Assembly: GCA_004519485.1 (NCBI GenBank)
Contig: CP038133.1
Coordinates: 950,830-1,014,829, forward strand
Direction: 5' to 3'
DNA from: Nannochloropsis oceanica
Lineage: Eukaryota; Sar; Eustigmatophyceae; Eustigmatales; Monodopsidaceae
Length of the DNA: 64,000 nt
A program made the position numbers and the translations under genes. Positions 1-12,312 of the stretch are shown piece by piece. How positions within the stretch are numbered: position 1 is the first letter of the stretch; each line of letters begins with the position of its first letter. A model generated the notes under the pieces. The model made no database searches, was not told the origin of the DNA, and saw nothing but the letters and a program-made list of their open reading frames with translations.

Positions 1-1692
1 CATCCTGAGTGAGAGATAAAGGAGGGAGGGAGGGAGGGAGGGAGGAGAGGTGCAAGCACGGTGGGTTTGGGCAAGACTTGGCTCATGGAGGGACCAGAAA
101 TTGATGCCTGGCACCTCTTCCTACGGCCTCAAGCAAGTCTGAGCCACGGTTCCTCTCCCTCCCTCCCTCCCTCCCTCCCTCCCTCCCTCCCTCCCTCCCT
201 CCCTCCCTCCCTCCCTCCCTCCCTCCCTCCCTCCCTACTTGTGCGTCCGCCAGCGCGCATGATGAGCCGGCGATGCCCACAGCAACGCCCGAGGCGATGT
301 TGGTCAGACCCACCGAGACTCCCGCGAAGAAGGTGGAGTAACCTGCAGGGAGGGAGGGGAAAGAGGGAGGGAGGGAGGGGGAGGTGGATCCGTCATGCTT
401 AACTACTCTCGACCTTCCAAGGCGCTTCTCATCCCCAAGCAGTCCCTCGCAATATCACTGTCCCCTCCCTCCCTCCCTCCCTTCCTCCCTCCGTACCGGC
501 GTGGTACATATCAGCCCAGTTCCAGGTTGACTGATCGAAAAGGTACTCGCCGTCGGGGGCTTGCACCTAGGGAGGGAGGGAGGGGGGGAGGGAGGGAGGG
601 AGGGAGGGAGGGGGGGAGAGAGGGACAAGGTGTTGGTGAGGCGATCCTTAAATAAAAAAGGAACAGTAGATCTACCCCCCACCCTCCCTCCCTCCCTCCC
701 TCCCTTCCCACCTTGTTCAGGAGGATGATGGCCAGAATGACCCCGTAGATGGCCGTGGCCTCGCAGAAGATGATGGACACCAGATTCTTGCTCTTGATCC
801 GAGGGGCTTTGATGGCCGCACCCACGAGGGAGGAGCCTGAGGAAGGGAGGAGGGGAGGGAGGAAGGGAGGAAGGGAGGGTGAGACGGATATTACGTTCCT
901 GTGCATCGACTTTCCACAGCCAATTTGCACAACTGCAGGAACATCAGCAGGAAGCGAACCCTGTAGATGGATGCTAGCCAACAGAGATAGCATGGTTGCT
1001 TTCCGCTATTTATAGCGCTGCCGTCACCCCCCTCCCGCCCTCCCTCCCTCCCTCCCTCCCTCCCTCCCTCCCTCCCTCCTGACCGGTCGTCCAAATCCCC
1101 CAGGCCGCGCCCACGATGCTTAGGCCGAGCGCAAAGGCCACGCCGAACTGGCCCCATCCATAGGGAGACATGGACGTGAGAACCTCGACCCATCCTGAGT
1201 GAACGGGGGAGGGAGGGAGGGAGGGAGGGAGGGAGGGTGGGAGGGGGTCGGTATTTCGGTTGCGAGACGACGTGGAAGTGGATGAGGAGATGCTGCGCTT
1301 GGGCTTGGGCAGTCTCGGTTTGGCCTCGGTATACACCTTGAAGAATTCCTGTGCTTCTCTCGCTGCGTGGGGATGTACGACTCTTGGTCTGGCTTCCCTC
1401 TCTCTCGTGCGAGCACCACACCATTACAGCCTGTGGACATCACGGCGTGCATACCGAAGCAACACATCTCCCGACCCTGACTCCAAAACCGCATGCGGCA
1501 TCCGCCGAGCGTGTCTGCATTACACCGTACCCCTTGTCCCCCTCCTTCATCCCTCTTCCCGTGCATGATGCGCCGCTGTCCTCGTCACATACTAACCCCG
1601 CCTCCTTCTCCCTCTTTTTCTCTCTCCCTCCCATGACACTCACCCAGGTTGCAGAGCGGGGATACGCAGTTGATCTCATCGGCCCTCACCAT
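1..1692 (-). CDS. VMA16: V-type H+-ATPase proteolipid subunit c'' (partial, 3' end beyond left edge)
   Basis: The product is a subunit of the membrane (Vo) proton-conducting ring that acidifies vacuoles and endomembrane compartments. Readable exons on the minus strand are about 1194-1084, 836-712, 566-497 and 342-239. In order they encode [20 protein letters not shown], then [20 protein letters not shown], then [20 protein letters not shown] (with the conserved proton-binding Glu in FCEATA), and finally the block [20 protein letters not shown]. These match eukaryotic c'' proteins (ATP6V0B/Vma16) better than subunit c. A last acceptor at base 5 shows that the final exon lies outside the window. 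The first exon is probably 1692-1644, starting in a good context (GCCATGG) and ending at a GTGAGT donor. The linking exon near 1345-1260 could not be fixed, so the N-terminus and the usual extra first membrane helix are unresolved. One donor reads GTCAGG, but it gives the correct family sequence across the junction. Confidence 0.9.
155..236. repeat. (CCCT)n array in a VMA16 intron
   Basis: About 20 uninterrupted CCCT units run up to the donor side of the exon ending at 239. In the minus-strand sense of the host gene this is (AGGG)n directly after the 5' splice site. It creates long but meaningless LPPS/REGG frames on both strands. Confidence 0.95.
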
Positions 1693-2503
1693 GGCTAACG
1701 CCTCTGTCGACCCTTAGGAGGGTAGTTGTGGATGGGTGTGGAAAGAGGGGCAGGGCGTGAGGGGAAGAATGTCTGCAAGTCAAGCGATCGCATCTTTTCC
1801 TTCCTCTTGGTCTAGTTGAGGGGACGCCTGCAGCAAGTCGTGTCTAACATTTGGACGATGCCACACCACAATTCATCCGCCATCATGACCACCAGTCCCG
1901 TAATGCCATGGACACAGGCGGTCCTTGCCCGTGAGGAGGGCATTGTGTGTCTGGTTTCCCCGTGGGACGAGAAGACAAAATAATGCGCACAAACTATCAT
2001 CGCTATCTGGTCACGCTCTGTGGGTGCCTCTGTCCTCCCGCGGCAACACACGACAACGCTTCCCTCCCTTACGATCCCACATCCAAGGCAGCACGAGACT
2101 ACCCTACCGGAGCTCCTCGTCTTTTCCGGGGCTGTAGTGCTTGCTGCATGGCTTCTAGACACACACCACTCGCTCCCCTTCCCATTGTCATCAATGCCAT
2201 GGCCTGAGGCTTCCGTCTACGTGCCCATACATCCACGACGCTTTGCTTCACTCCTCCACGATGGACGCAGCTGCCACGCTGGATCGATCGTCAGCACACG
2301 TTCGACTGAAGAGGATGGAGGAGACGGTGGTGGGAACAGAGCTAGCTTTCTTTTGCTCTTACTGAACATGACGATGGTGTGATGCCGCTCCCTTAGTGCG
2401 AAGTTCTTGCTCCACTCACGCCACCGACCCACCCATATCCACAGATCCCGCTCCGCTGCACGTACAAGACACGCATTCACACCCGTACGGAGGCAGAGTA
2501 GTC
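1693..2503. promoter_or_regulatory. Divergent spacer between VMA16 and the lectin gene
   Basis: About 0.8 kb separates two start codons facing away from each other, so it should hold both promoters and 5' UTRs. There are no tetranucleotide arrays and no frame that resembles a known protein. I see no convincing TATA box. Confidence 0.5.
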
Positions 2504-4672
2504 ATGGTCGCAGGTGGCGGGGGAAGAAGAGGAGGAGCACGAGCAGGAGCAGGGAGATCTGGCGTCATCCTTGTGGTGGCGTGCCTCATGGCACTGGCGA
2601 CGATGATGGTGGGGGTAGGAGGAGAGATGATGGAGGCGCACACGTTCATAGCACCTTTTAATGACGTGCAGGTAGATGGAAAGCGCCTTGTAAGCAAGTA
2701 CGTTATAGGGTTGGGGAGGGGGAAGAGGGACGAAGGGGTCGGGGGAGAGGCATGAATAACATGAGGGCACCACTTGCCTTCAAGCATCCTCTCTCCAGGC
2801 AATCCTGACACGCTCTCCTTTGAAAAGGCATTCCCTGCACTCATCTCCTTCTTCTTTCCCACTTTCGGCACTCCTTCATTCGTTCTTTTGCCCTGCCAGG
2901 GACTGGACATCGGGTGGCGAGACGCAGGTCAACCAAAACTTCGTCCGGTACGTTAGGACGGATGGATGGAGGGACGGAGGGAGGGAAGGGAGGAGGGAGG
3001 GCGGGAGAGCAGGCAAGAGGGAAGGTAGAAAAGAAAAGTATAGAAGTATTATACGTGGTCGTCAAGGTGAGAACTCCTCTCGCCTGGGGTGGAAGAGGGG
3101 GGAGAGGAATATGCACACGTGCCTCTCTTCCAATGTTTGTCGTTACCCGCCTTCCCCACGGCGTTTCTCCTAATGGCGTATTCTCATCGCTGTGTCATTG
3201 CCTTCTCCCCATCCTCACGGCATCCCTTCCCCCCTCCCTCCCCCACAGCCTCACCCCTGACCGGCAGTCGAAGAGGGGAGCCCTCTGGTCCCATAATCCC
3301 CTGGGGGTGGATGCTTTCACCGCCACTCTTAAGTTCAGGATGCACGGCCAGGTACGTTAGGGAGGGGGGAAGGGAGGGAGGGAGGGAGGGTGACTGAAGG
3401 ATGTATCCTTCAACAACACAGATCCTCTCATCCACCCTCCCTCCCTCCCTCCCTCCCTCCCTCCCTCCCTCTTTGACAGGGTAAGAAGTTCTTCGGGGAT
3501 GGCATCGCGTTTTGGATCACTCAGAACCCTTATTGGGCCGAGGGGGATGTGCACGGCGTCTCTCATGCCTTCACTGGTGCGTCCTCCTCCCTCCCTCCCC
3601 TCCCTCCCTCCCTCCCTCCCTCCTTCTGTCCCTCCCTCCCTCCCTCTTTCCTTCCTTCCTCTTTGGTTCGATTAAGCCGACTTGGCCATTCCCCTCCCTT
3701 CCTCCCTCCCTCCCCTCCAGGCGTGGGGGTTGCTTTTGACACCTTCAAGAACACGGAGCACGGTGCGCGGCATCGGGACGTCGCTGTCTTTATTAATGAT
3801 GGGAGCAGGAGCCGGGAAGACGTCATTGGTGGCTTTGACGGATGGTGCGTCCCCTCCCCCCCTCCCTCCCTCCCTCCCTCCCTCCCTCCCTCCCTTGTCC
3901 CACTGCCCCTTCCCTTCTTGACCCGGTCTTCTTCCCCAAGCACTCATCGTTATTGCCTGCCCTCCCTCCCTCCCTCCCTCCCCAGCGACGCCTCCCTTCG
4001 CTACCACGGCGAGCGGGCGGACTTCTCTGTCACAAACTCCTCCCGAGCCAAGGTCACCCTCGAGGTACGTCCCACCCCTCCCTTCTTCCCTCCCTTCCTC
4101 CCTCCCTCCCTCCCTCCCCTTTTCCCCTGCTTGCTGCCATACCTCACCCTCCTTTGCTCCCTCCCTCTCTCCCTCCCTCCCTCCCTCTCTAGGGCACCAC
4201 CTTCTCGGTCCAGATCGATCCCCGCGGAAACGGCAACTGGTTTCAATGCACCACCGTCGACCTCGCCCCCTACAACCTACCAGAGGTAGGCCTCCCTCCC
4301 TCCCTCCCTCCCTCCCTCCCTCCATGCACCACCGTCGACCTCACCCTCTCCACCTTTCTGGAGGCATGCTTTTCCCCGCCCCCTCCCTCCCTCCCTCCCC
4401 CTCATTTCCCTTCTTTCCCCTTCCCTCCCCCCTCCCTCCCTCCCTCCAGAACTGGCTCCGCAAGGCCCACCTGGGCCTCACAGCCACCACCGGCCAGCTC
4501 GCCGACAACCACGACGTCATCTCCCTCCACACATTCAACGATCTCGGACTCCATCCGGAGGCGGACGAGCTGGTGGTCACGCCGAAATTCGGTACGCCCT
4601 CCTTCCCTCCCTCCTTCCCTCCCTCTAAAAAAATTGGCTGTTGTTTCACCCACCCACTCGCCTAACACACCA

Positions 4673-4705
<33 letters not shown>

Positions 4706-5687
4706 TTAAGGCCGTGGTGTCGATATCTCCGTCGAAGAACGCTTGGATCGCGTAGAGGTACGTCCGCCCCTCCCCTCCTTCCCTCCTTCATTCTCTCCCA
4801 TCCTCTCCCCTTCATGTTTTGGCCTTCTCAATCCTCTATCACCTCCCCCTCCCATCTTCCTTTCCTCCCTCCCTCCCTTCCCCCTTCCCTCAGGACATGA
4901 TGTCTCAAGTCCTCCACCTCCTGGACGAGATGCAGGCCCACAACGAACATCAGCTTGTGGCGATCCAGGTAGGGAGGGAGAGAGGGAGGGAAGGAGGGAG
5001 GGAGGCAGCGACCGTCTTGGTCTTCTCCGTTTACCCCGTCATCTCGTACTCATTCCCTCCCTCCCTTCCTCCCTCCCTTCCTCCCTCCTTCCCGTAGGAC
5101 CACATTTCCAACACCATCCGCAAGCTCCAGTCGCAGGAAGACTCCTCCGAGGACCGCATCGCCGCTCTAGAGCACGAGCTGTACAAGAGCGTGGAGGGCA
5201 CCGTTGAGGAGCGCCTTAAGTCAGTCGAAGGATCTATTTCCGTACGTCTCTTGTTGCTGTCCTCTTTATGCTTCCTTTTCTCCCTTCCTGCTACCCTCCC
5301 TCCTACCCACCGAGCCTTTCCTCTTTCGTCTTCCTTCCATCCATCTCCTATCTCCCGCCCGCGCGATCCGCCCTCCCTCTCCAGCAGTCAGTCTCTACCG
5401 GCGACAAACACCAAAAACTCACACACCGACTTCTCTCCTCCATTTTCTCTCCCTCCCTCCCTTGCTCTCTGTCTTTCCAGAACGCGATGGCTCACCGTGT
5501 AGCCGCCATCGAGACCAACCTCCACTCCAAGGTGCAAAGCGTCATTGCCGCCGCCGGAGGAGGAGAAATGGGTGGCGGAGGTGGAGGTGGACGGTGGACA
5601 CTAATTGTGTTTTGTCTCGTGCTGGGCTTATGCATGTTCCAGATATACCGGTGGGTGGAACGATTGAAGAAGAGCCACATTTTGTGA
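2504..5687 (+). CDS. L-type lectin-domain cargo receptor (ERGIC-53/VIP36 family)
   Basis: This is a likely ER-Golgi cargo receptor that binds high-mannose glycoproteins. Twelve exons join in frame to 450 residues: 2504-2697, 2900-2947, 3249-3351, 3480-3576, 3721-3844, 3986-4064, 4193-4285, 4450-4591, 4711-4757, 4894-4968, 5098-5241 and 5481-5687. Residues about 15-40 form a signal peptide after an Arg/Gly-rich start. The lectin domain (about 45-290) carries family blocks QNFVRLTPDRQSKRGALW, FGDGIAFWIT, VGVAFDTFKN and TGQLADNHDVISLHTF, which include the calcium and sugar-binding Asp/Asn/His positions. A heptad-rich stalk (about 300-410) and one membrane helix (about 421-438) follow, as in ERGIC-53. 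The tail RWVERLKKSHIL has a dilysine at -7/-6, not the usual KKXX at -4/-3. The first-exon donor is the GTACGT at 2698; an earlier GTAAGC would break the frame. One acceptor, before 4711, is AAG. Confidence 0.9.
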
Positions 5688-6654
5688 GGGGGAGGGAGGG
5701 AAGGAGGGCAGAGGAAGAAGGAAGAAGATGTTTTGAGTTTATGTCCTTTTTTACACTTTCCTTCAGCCTTTGAGATCGTTCACTGAAACACGGAGAGAGT
5801 AAAGTAGACATGGAGGAAGAGACGGGGGGAGAGGGAGGGGGGGGGAGCGAGAATGAGAGGATTTGAACCTAGACATAAAAAGTTGTTGTTGTTTAGGAAG
5901 ATGATGAGAGAACCGAAAAGTAGGAGATCAATACTACCCCCATAGAGGTGAGAGTTAGCCACTCAAGTAGACGAAGGAAATTACCATGCATTCCTAGAAC
6001 GACAACACATTGTTTTTAATCTACCTCCTTACCCTTTCTCAGAGATCTATTTCCCTTCTGAGACCCTCCACTTCTTGTCCTCCTCTTCCTTTTGGTCATT
6101 CTACATCGTCTTTACATATATATATATATAGATATAGATATACTCCTTTTATTCTCCGCATTGTTGTCACTTACTTGTTTATATTACACACTTCCCTTAC
6201 ACCCTGTGTGCCGTTTGAACCAAAATCAAATCCAACAACGGTCACTGGACGGTTACGGGGCCGGTCGGTCCCAGCATCAGGAGCCTCCCTCTCCTCCTCT
6301 CTCCATGGATGGCGCCCCTAACCCTCGCAGCGTAGTGTTCTTGAACCACAAGATTATCAATAATCAAGCTTACAAAACAATCAGGCTCCGCGTCTCTAAC
6401 CACCCCTCTTCTTATCCACTTGCAAAGGAGCCAACTGCTGCTGCCTATCACGATCATATATACACGACGCACCCCTTGCATACCAGCTGCGGCATCCCCC
6501 GGAAAATTCGTCGGGTCGACGATCTCGTTGTCGTCAGGCTATAAGATCTAGGTACCACAGGTCACGCTATTTGCAGTCCCTCTCCCTTTCACCATCAGGC
6601 ATCGCATGCCCGACAAACCACGACGTGCATAAGGGCGCGGACCAAAACCAGAAT
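5688..6654. other. Spacer between the lectin and transporter genes
   Basis: This roughly 1 kb spacer is AT-richer than its surroundings and has a short (TA)n/(GATATA)n run at about 6115-6141. It contains the 3' end of the lectin gene and the promoter of the transporter. Acceptor-like sites (TTGCAG near 6574, CATCAG near 6599) lie just upstream of the chosen transporter start, so an upstream exon is possible. An open frame over 6319-6544 resembles nothing I know. Confidence 0.4.
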
Positions 6655-9600
6655 ATGGTCATCAATGCGCTCCCTTCTCCCTCATCTAGAGGACAGAATA
6701 TGCAGGAAGAGGAGTCTCTACCACAACCACAGTTACCACCACCACCACTAACATCGGAAGATGGAGAGGGAGGAGAGAATGAAGTGGCATTGACGCTGTC
6801 CAGCTCCAACCGCAACCAACTCTACAGCCATTGTGATGACGAGGACGATGAAGGCGTGATGGCCGTTCCAGTGTGCTACCGTCCTTTCCCGCAGCATAGG
6901 CAGGCTAGCATGGATGTGGAGGGAGGGAGAGGTTACTCCACGACCTTTGGCGCGGAGGAAGACATGCACATGCGCACCCTCCGCCTCAGCCAGCAGCTGT
7001 GCCTAGATGATGGCGACAGTAGCAGCCATGACAAGGCGGCGGCAATGGTACGCAAGTCTTTATGGTTTTGACTTTTTGCTGTCACGAAACAAGTAGATAA
7101 CAAAACAGTGCGCCTCATTGATCTTTACATCCCTCCCTCCCTCCCTCCTTCCTTCCCTCATTCTTCTCCTCTGTGGCTCACTCTACAGGCAACCATGACA
7201 GCCACCGGGGCCGGAACCTTAACCCACACCGATAGTAAGGGCAAGTCACTGCAATCGCCCTTCTCCCTCCGCACTTCTGAAACCATCCCCTCCTCCTCCC
7301 CTTCCTCTGAGCCCCTTGGGCGGTCTGTTGTCGTACCTGGCTGGGGAGGCAAATTAATTTGTGGCATGGACGAGCCCACAGCAGTAGCAACAGCGCTGGT
7401 GGCCATGTCTGCCTTGATGTACAGGTAAATGGGAGCAGGGGAGGAAGGACGGATAAGCGATACGGGGAGAGGGAGTTTGTGGGAAACGGTCACATTGAGC
7501 GGTAGACGCGGCTTTATCAACCGTGTCCTCCCTCCCTCCCTCCCTCCCTCCCTCCCTCCCTTCCTCCCTCCCTTCCTTCCTCCTAAGCTTGGAAGCCGTC
7601 AATGTCAAACTTATGGGGAAGGACGTGGGCTACTGGACCATCAGCGTGTGGCGCGGAGGGGTAGGCGCGGTGTGTTGCCTCACGTCTTACTTCGCCACGC
7701 CCAGAGAGGAGGGGACGAACCCCCTGGGTAGGGCAGGAGGGAGGGAGGGAGGGAGGGAAATGAAGGAGATATAAAATATCCGCTCAGACGGGATAACAAT
7801 CCCTTTCCCTCCTTCTCTCCCTTACTGCCTTACTCCCTCCCTCCCTCCCTCCCTGCAGGTCAAGCTGCCAACAGACCGATGCTCGCCCTTCGGGGAGTCA
7901 CGGGCGCCGCCGCGGTCATCTCCAGCTTCGCCGCTCTGACGGTAAGTAGGGAGGGAGGGAGAGAGGGAGGGAGGAAGAAGAAGTGATGTGGTAATTCGGG
8001 ACGAGTGTCCCTTACTCCTACTCCTCCCTCCTTCGGCCCCTCCCTCCCTCCCTCCCTCCCAGAGCATGGACATGGGAGATGCCACCTGCATATTTTCCAC
8101 GGCCCCGCTGTGGACAGCGCTGATAGCCGTGAGCGTGAGAAAGGTGAGGAAGGGAGGGAGGGAGGGAGGGAGGGGCCGAAGGAGGGAACAGGGTTGGTTT
8201 CAATTCTTTCCGTGGCACGCGACAATCGTTCACGCCCTCCCTCCCTCCCTCCCTCCCTCCCTCCTTCAGGGCACCTGGTCTCACTTCGACACCCTGGCTG
8301 CGATCTGCTGCACGGTCGGCGTCCTCCTCGTTCTCAAGCCCAGCCCCCTCTCCTCCACACCCTCCCTCCCTCCCTCCCCCCTCCCGACTGGGGCCTCGAC
8401 CCCGATATTGCGGAACACGCCGTTCGGCATCCTCATGGCTCTGGTCTCCGCAGTCACCACAGGTAAGGGAGGAAGGGAGGGAGGGAGGGAGGGAGGATGG
8501 AGAAGCCACTGTACGGGGAGAATTTCGTCCAAATTACGGTTTGTTTCGGCTCACCTTCACCTGCTCCCCTCCCTCCCAGCCGCCTTCACCGTCCTGACCC
8601 GCTACGTGCAGCACGAGAACACCTCTGTGGTCTCGGGCTACGTGATGGTGGCCTGCATTCTCCTCGCCTTCCCCGGCATGATCTACGAGCAACTCACGCG
8701 GGAAAATTTGGTACGCCCCTCCCTCCCTCCCTCCCTCCCTCCCTCCCTCCCTTGATTCACCCGAGGCCCGCCGACCGGACTATGCAGACCCGTTGCGGTT
8801 CTCGTTATTCATATCCTTCTATCTCCCTCCCTCTTCCCCTGAACCCCTCCCTCCCTCCTTCTTCTCTCCCAGACACTGTCTCACGGCTGGGTTTCCACCC
8901 TGATTCAACTCTTCCTCACCGGCGTCTTCTCCTACGCGGCCCTCATGTCCAAAACCTATGCCATGCAAATCACCCGGAAAATCGGCGGTATGTCCCCTCC
9001 TCCCTCCCTCCTTCCCCTGCTCCCCCTCTCCCTCCAAACCTCCCCCCGTGATCGTCATGTGCTACCTTTCCATTCTTTTGGGCCGTCGGATTCGAAACTT
9101 TCCTCCTCCATCAACCTCATCCTTCCTCCCTCCCTCCCTCTTCTCTCCCTCCCTCCCCCCCTCCAATAGTGATCGTCATGCGCTACCTCTCCATCTTCTT
9201 CGCCTTCGGTTTTGAGGCTTTCCTCCTCCACCATGAGGTAGATGGCCTAGCCCTCCTAGGTGCCGCCGTCATTGTGGCAGGCTGCGTCCTCTCTGTACTG
9301 ACGCAGGGTGCGAAAGGAGGTAAGTGAAAGAGAGGAGGCGACTGGAGGAAGGGAGGGAGGGAGAGAGGGAAGGAGGGAGGGAAGAAGAGGGGGGGAGGGA
9401 GGATACGGGAGACCATCGCGAGATGTATGAGCATCACCGCCATTTCTCACGACCTTCCTTCCCTTCTTGCCCACCTCCCTCCCTTCCTTCCTCCATCCAG
9501 GTGCTGTTGATTCAACCGTTGTAGATGACACTCTTTCCCTTTCCGGCTCCCTGGCCAAAGCCCAGGCGGCTGCTGCTACTGCTGCTGCTACTGCTGCTGC

Positions 9601-9661
9601 TGGAGCGGCGGCGGGGAGGGGGTCGAGAGGAAGGAAGAACATCGTGACGGCGCAGGCGTGA
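6655..9661 (+). CDS. EamA-type drug/metabolite superfamily (DMT) transporter
   Basis: This is a multi-pass membrane permease of unknown substrate. Ten exons join in frame to 560 residues: 6655-7047, 7189-7424, 7588-7727, 7859-7941, 8063-8143, 8270-8462, 8580-8710, 8873-8987, 9170-9319 and 9501-9661. Residues 1 to about 190 are a polar, low-complexity, probably cytosolic extension. The rest gives about ten hydrophobic segments in two halves, with EamA-like blocks: RGVTGAAAVISSFAALT, GDATCIFSTAPLWTALIAV, LAAICCTVGVLLVLKP, then after a second-half start LRNTPFGILMALVSAVTTA, MRYLSIFFAFGFEAFLLHHE and GAAVIVAGCVLSVLTQ. The C-terminus is an Ala-rich hydrophilic tail. The family assignment rests on topology and these blocks. 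The first in-frame ATG is used, but upstream exons cannot be excluded. Exon 5 has two in-frame donors (GTGAGC at 8129, GTGAGG at 8144), so a five-residue length variant is possible. The acceptor at 7588 is AAG. Confidence 0.8.
9048..9120 (+). repeat. Degenerate duplicate of transporter exon 9 inside the preceding intron
   Basis: The run starting GTGATCGTCATG at 9048 repeats the start of the real exon at 9169/9170 (121 bases downstream) for about 70 bases with scattered mismatches and a one-base length difference. The copy has no AG in front of it and its frame is shifted part-way, so it cannot replace the real exon. It appears to be a decayed tandem exon duplication. Confidence 0.75.
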
Positions 9662-10232
9662 TGGGGAAGGAAGAGCGTGATGGAGAAGAGCGGGGAAAAC
9701 GGCGCAGGGAAGGAAGAGGCCACGTCACGAAGGGAGGGAAGAGACGAAAGAAGGCACGAGAGTGTGGGGGGGGGGGTGATGAGGCAGGAGGAAGCGACAG
9801 AGGGAGCGAGGGACCGCAAGGGATTGAACATTTTCTGTATGGATGCAGGTGAGGTGCGCGTGAGTGAATAGAAAAAATAGAGGAAGCCAATTTTTGTGGT
9901 GGTTTATGCCTGTAGGTGCAGAAGAGCGTGTATAAATCATGTGGGGAGTGAGTGTGTGTGTTTCCAAGCATAACAAGGCCGGGGGAAAAGGCTAGAGACA
10001 GAGGCCGAGGTTGGATGAATCAAATCCAAATAACAGAAGATTCAGCGATTTTCGCCACGCGAATATCAGGGGTCGACAAAAGAATATCATCCATCCACTT
10101 ATTTATTCATGTATATGTTCATGCCCGCTCATGCTCACCCCCCTCTTTATTTTTGCTGGCCTGTCTTCATCTTTCCACTCTCCTTCCCTTCCTCCATGCC
10201 TCGCTCAAAACTGAATTTGTTTTTCGACTCTT
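9662..10232. other. Convergent spacer between transporter and kelch gene
   Basis: The two stop codons face each other across about 570 bases. The first part is purine-rich (GGAAG/GAGGAA) and the second AT-richer. Both 3' UTRs must lie here. I see no further gene and no strong hairpin. Confidence 0.5.
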
Positions 10233-12312
10233 CTATAGCTCCTCTTTCCCTCCTCCCTCCTTTCCCTCCTCCTCCAGCACCCATACATCGCCCAGCCGCG
10301 AGTTGTCGGGCGCCAATCCGCCCACTACCACGACACTCCCCTCCTTTGTCACGCAATGCCCGTACCAACCCCGAGGGGAGGGACTGGGGGAGGGAGGGGA
10401 GGAAGGTAGGGGCGACGTGAATCCTTGCGTCTTGTCTGTGAGCGAGAAGAGGAGCGTGTCCCCCGCGAAGCCGCCCGCGCCCTGGTGTGGGTAAATAAGT
10501 ATTAATGCCATATTCGCACTAGTATACATATCGAAATAAATAATATGTCATAAAACAAAAGAGAAAATGGAAAAGAAGGAGATGTATAAGCATCAAGCCA
10601 TACCTCTCAACCACCTTGCCTTCCCTCCCTCCCTCCCTCCCTCCCTCCCTCCCTCCTTCCCTCCCTCCCTCCCCACCATATGCCCAGCGGATGACGGATC
10701 AACCTCCCCACCGAAGAGGACGAGGCTTTTTCCCCCTTGCACCGGCTGCAGCCCAAAAACACTGCGAGGCTCCAGGCCCGTGCTGAAAGCAGAAAAGAGA
10801 CAAGAAATGGAAGAGAGGGAGGGAAGGAGGGAGGGAGGGAGGGCGGGAAGGGAGGCGATGAGCAAGGTGTTTCCTGAGAAAGTCTAGACGCTTCCTCCCT
10901 CCCTCCCTCCCTCCCTCCTTACCTGTACGACGACCAGTCCTCCCACTCCTTCTTCTCCAAGTCAAAAGCCCACATGTCTCTGGCCTCTTCCTCGGCAAAC
11001 CCCCCCAGCAGTAAAACCTTCCCATCCACTGCTGTCACTGCCGCGCCGCCACGTCCCTGGGAGGGAGGAGATGGATGGGGAAGGGGGTGAAAGCGAGGGA
11101 GATTGGAAGGAGGGAGGAAAGGAAGGGGTGCTCGAAGGGACCGCGCTATGGCCATGGCGTGATGGCGACCCAAAATGACGGAGGAATGTTGTCCCTCATC
11201 TCTCTCCCTCCCTCCCTCCCTTCTTCCCCTCCCTCCCTCTCTCCTTCTCTCCTCCTACCTTCATCTCCTCCTTCGACGGCAACGCCTCCCACGTGCCCTT
11301 TCCGATATCAAATGCGTACAAATCGCGCATGCGGCCTTTGGCGCCACATCCACCGAACACGTAGAGCTTGCCCTCGAATCCCACCTGGGAGAAGGAGGGG
11401 GAGACAAGAGGAAGAAGGGGATGAAAGGAGAGATGGAAGGGGGAGAGATAGATGACAGTGGAGTTATCAGTCAGGATCACGAGTAGTCGAACGCTTTACG
11501 GGTTTTGCCAAGCGCTCACTCCATCCCTTCCTTCCTTCCCTCCCTCCCTCCTTTCCTCCCTTGGTTACCATTTGGTGGAAGCTTCTCTTGCTGGGCCCAC
11601 CTTTCTCCTCTGTGTGTTCCATCACACACGTCCAGGTCTTGCTTTGAGTGTCAAAAGCCCATAAATCATCGAGCGGTCCTTCGTCCATCTAGCAGTCCGG
11701 AGGGAGGGATGAGGGAGCGAGAAAGGGAGGGAGGGAGGGAAGGGGTGAGGAAATGCGGGACCGAGATCGTGCTAACTTGACAGAGGCCCCCAAGGTGCTT
11801 GCTCGATTTACTTTGAAAGAGTAAAGGGGGATTGAGGCTGGTGGAAATTGTAAGAAAGGCTCTAAACATGTTCGTCTGAGCATCCTGACCGACACTCACA
11901 CCCTCCCCACCCAAGCATCACCGCGCACACGTACCGTTATCCCTTGGCGCCCCCCCATCACATACAGCGTCTTGTCCATCGCCACCATGCCCGGGGCAAT
12001 GCGCTCGGGCGGGCACACGGACGACGACGAGGCAAGATTGACGGGTGCCCAGCCAGCAGCGGGGTCCGACAAGCTGAAGGAGTAGAGCACGTTGTCCACA
12101 GGGATGCGGGGCTGGTTCTCGCCGCCATAAAGGTAAATGGTGTTGGTGGCCGCCACGTAGGAAATAGCGTGCGACGAACGGGTGAGGTGCACGGGAGTGG
12201 TGGCCGTCTGGGGAAGGAGGCAGCGCCAGGAAAACACCATGAGTAAGGGTACCTTGATACTGGGGGTTGAGGCTGTGTAGGTGTAATATGGGAGACAAGG
12301 GTTGCTCAGCAT
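10233..12312 (-). CDS. Kelch-repeat beta-propeller protein
   Basis: Seven exons join in frame to 355 residues: 12312-12253, 12207-11935, 11688-11569, 11384-11259, 11056-10923, 10782-10677 and 10481-10233. Kelch signatures recur about every 50 residues: IYLYGGENQ, LYVMGGRQG, DDLWAFDTQSKTW, LYVFGGCGAKGRMRDLYAFD, VLLLGGFAEEEARDMWAFDL, LVLFGGEVDPSSAG and VVVVGGLAPDNSRLGDVWVL. Each has the Gly-Gly followed by the Tyr/Trp positions of a propeller blade. The whole protein is one propeller with no added domain, so it is probably a soluble protein-binding scaffold; no substrate can be named. The first exon (20 residues) is the least certain part. The start ATG is in frame and its donor GTACCC is weak, so an upstream start is possible. 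The gene is head-to-head with the HMG-box/ankyrin gene. Confidence 0.85.

Noticed and set aside
155-236. CRISPR-like or satellite interpretation of the regular arrays
   Set aside because: The repeats are 4-base microsatellites without spacers, in a eukaryotic intron setting.
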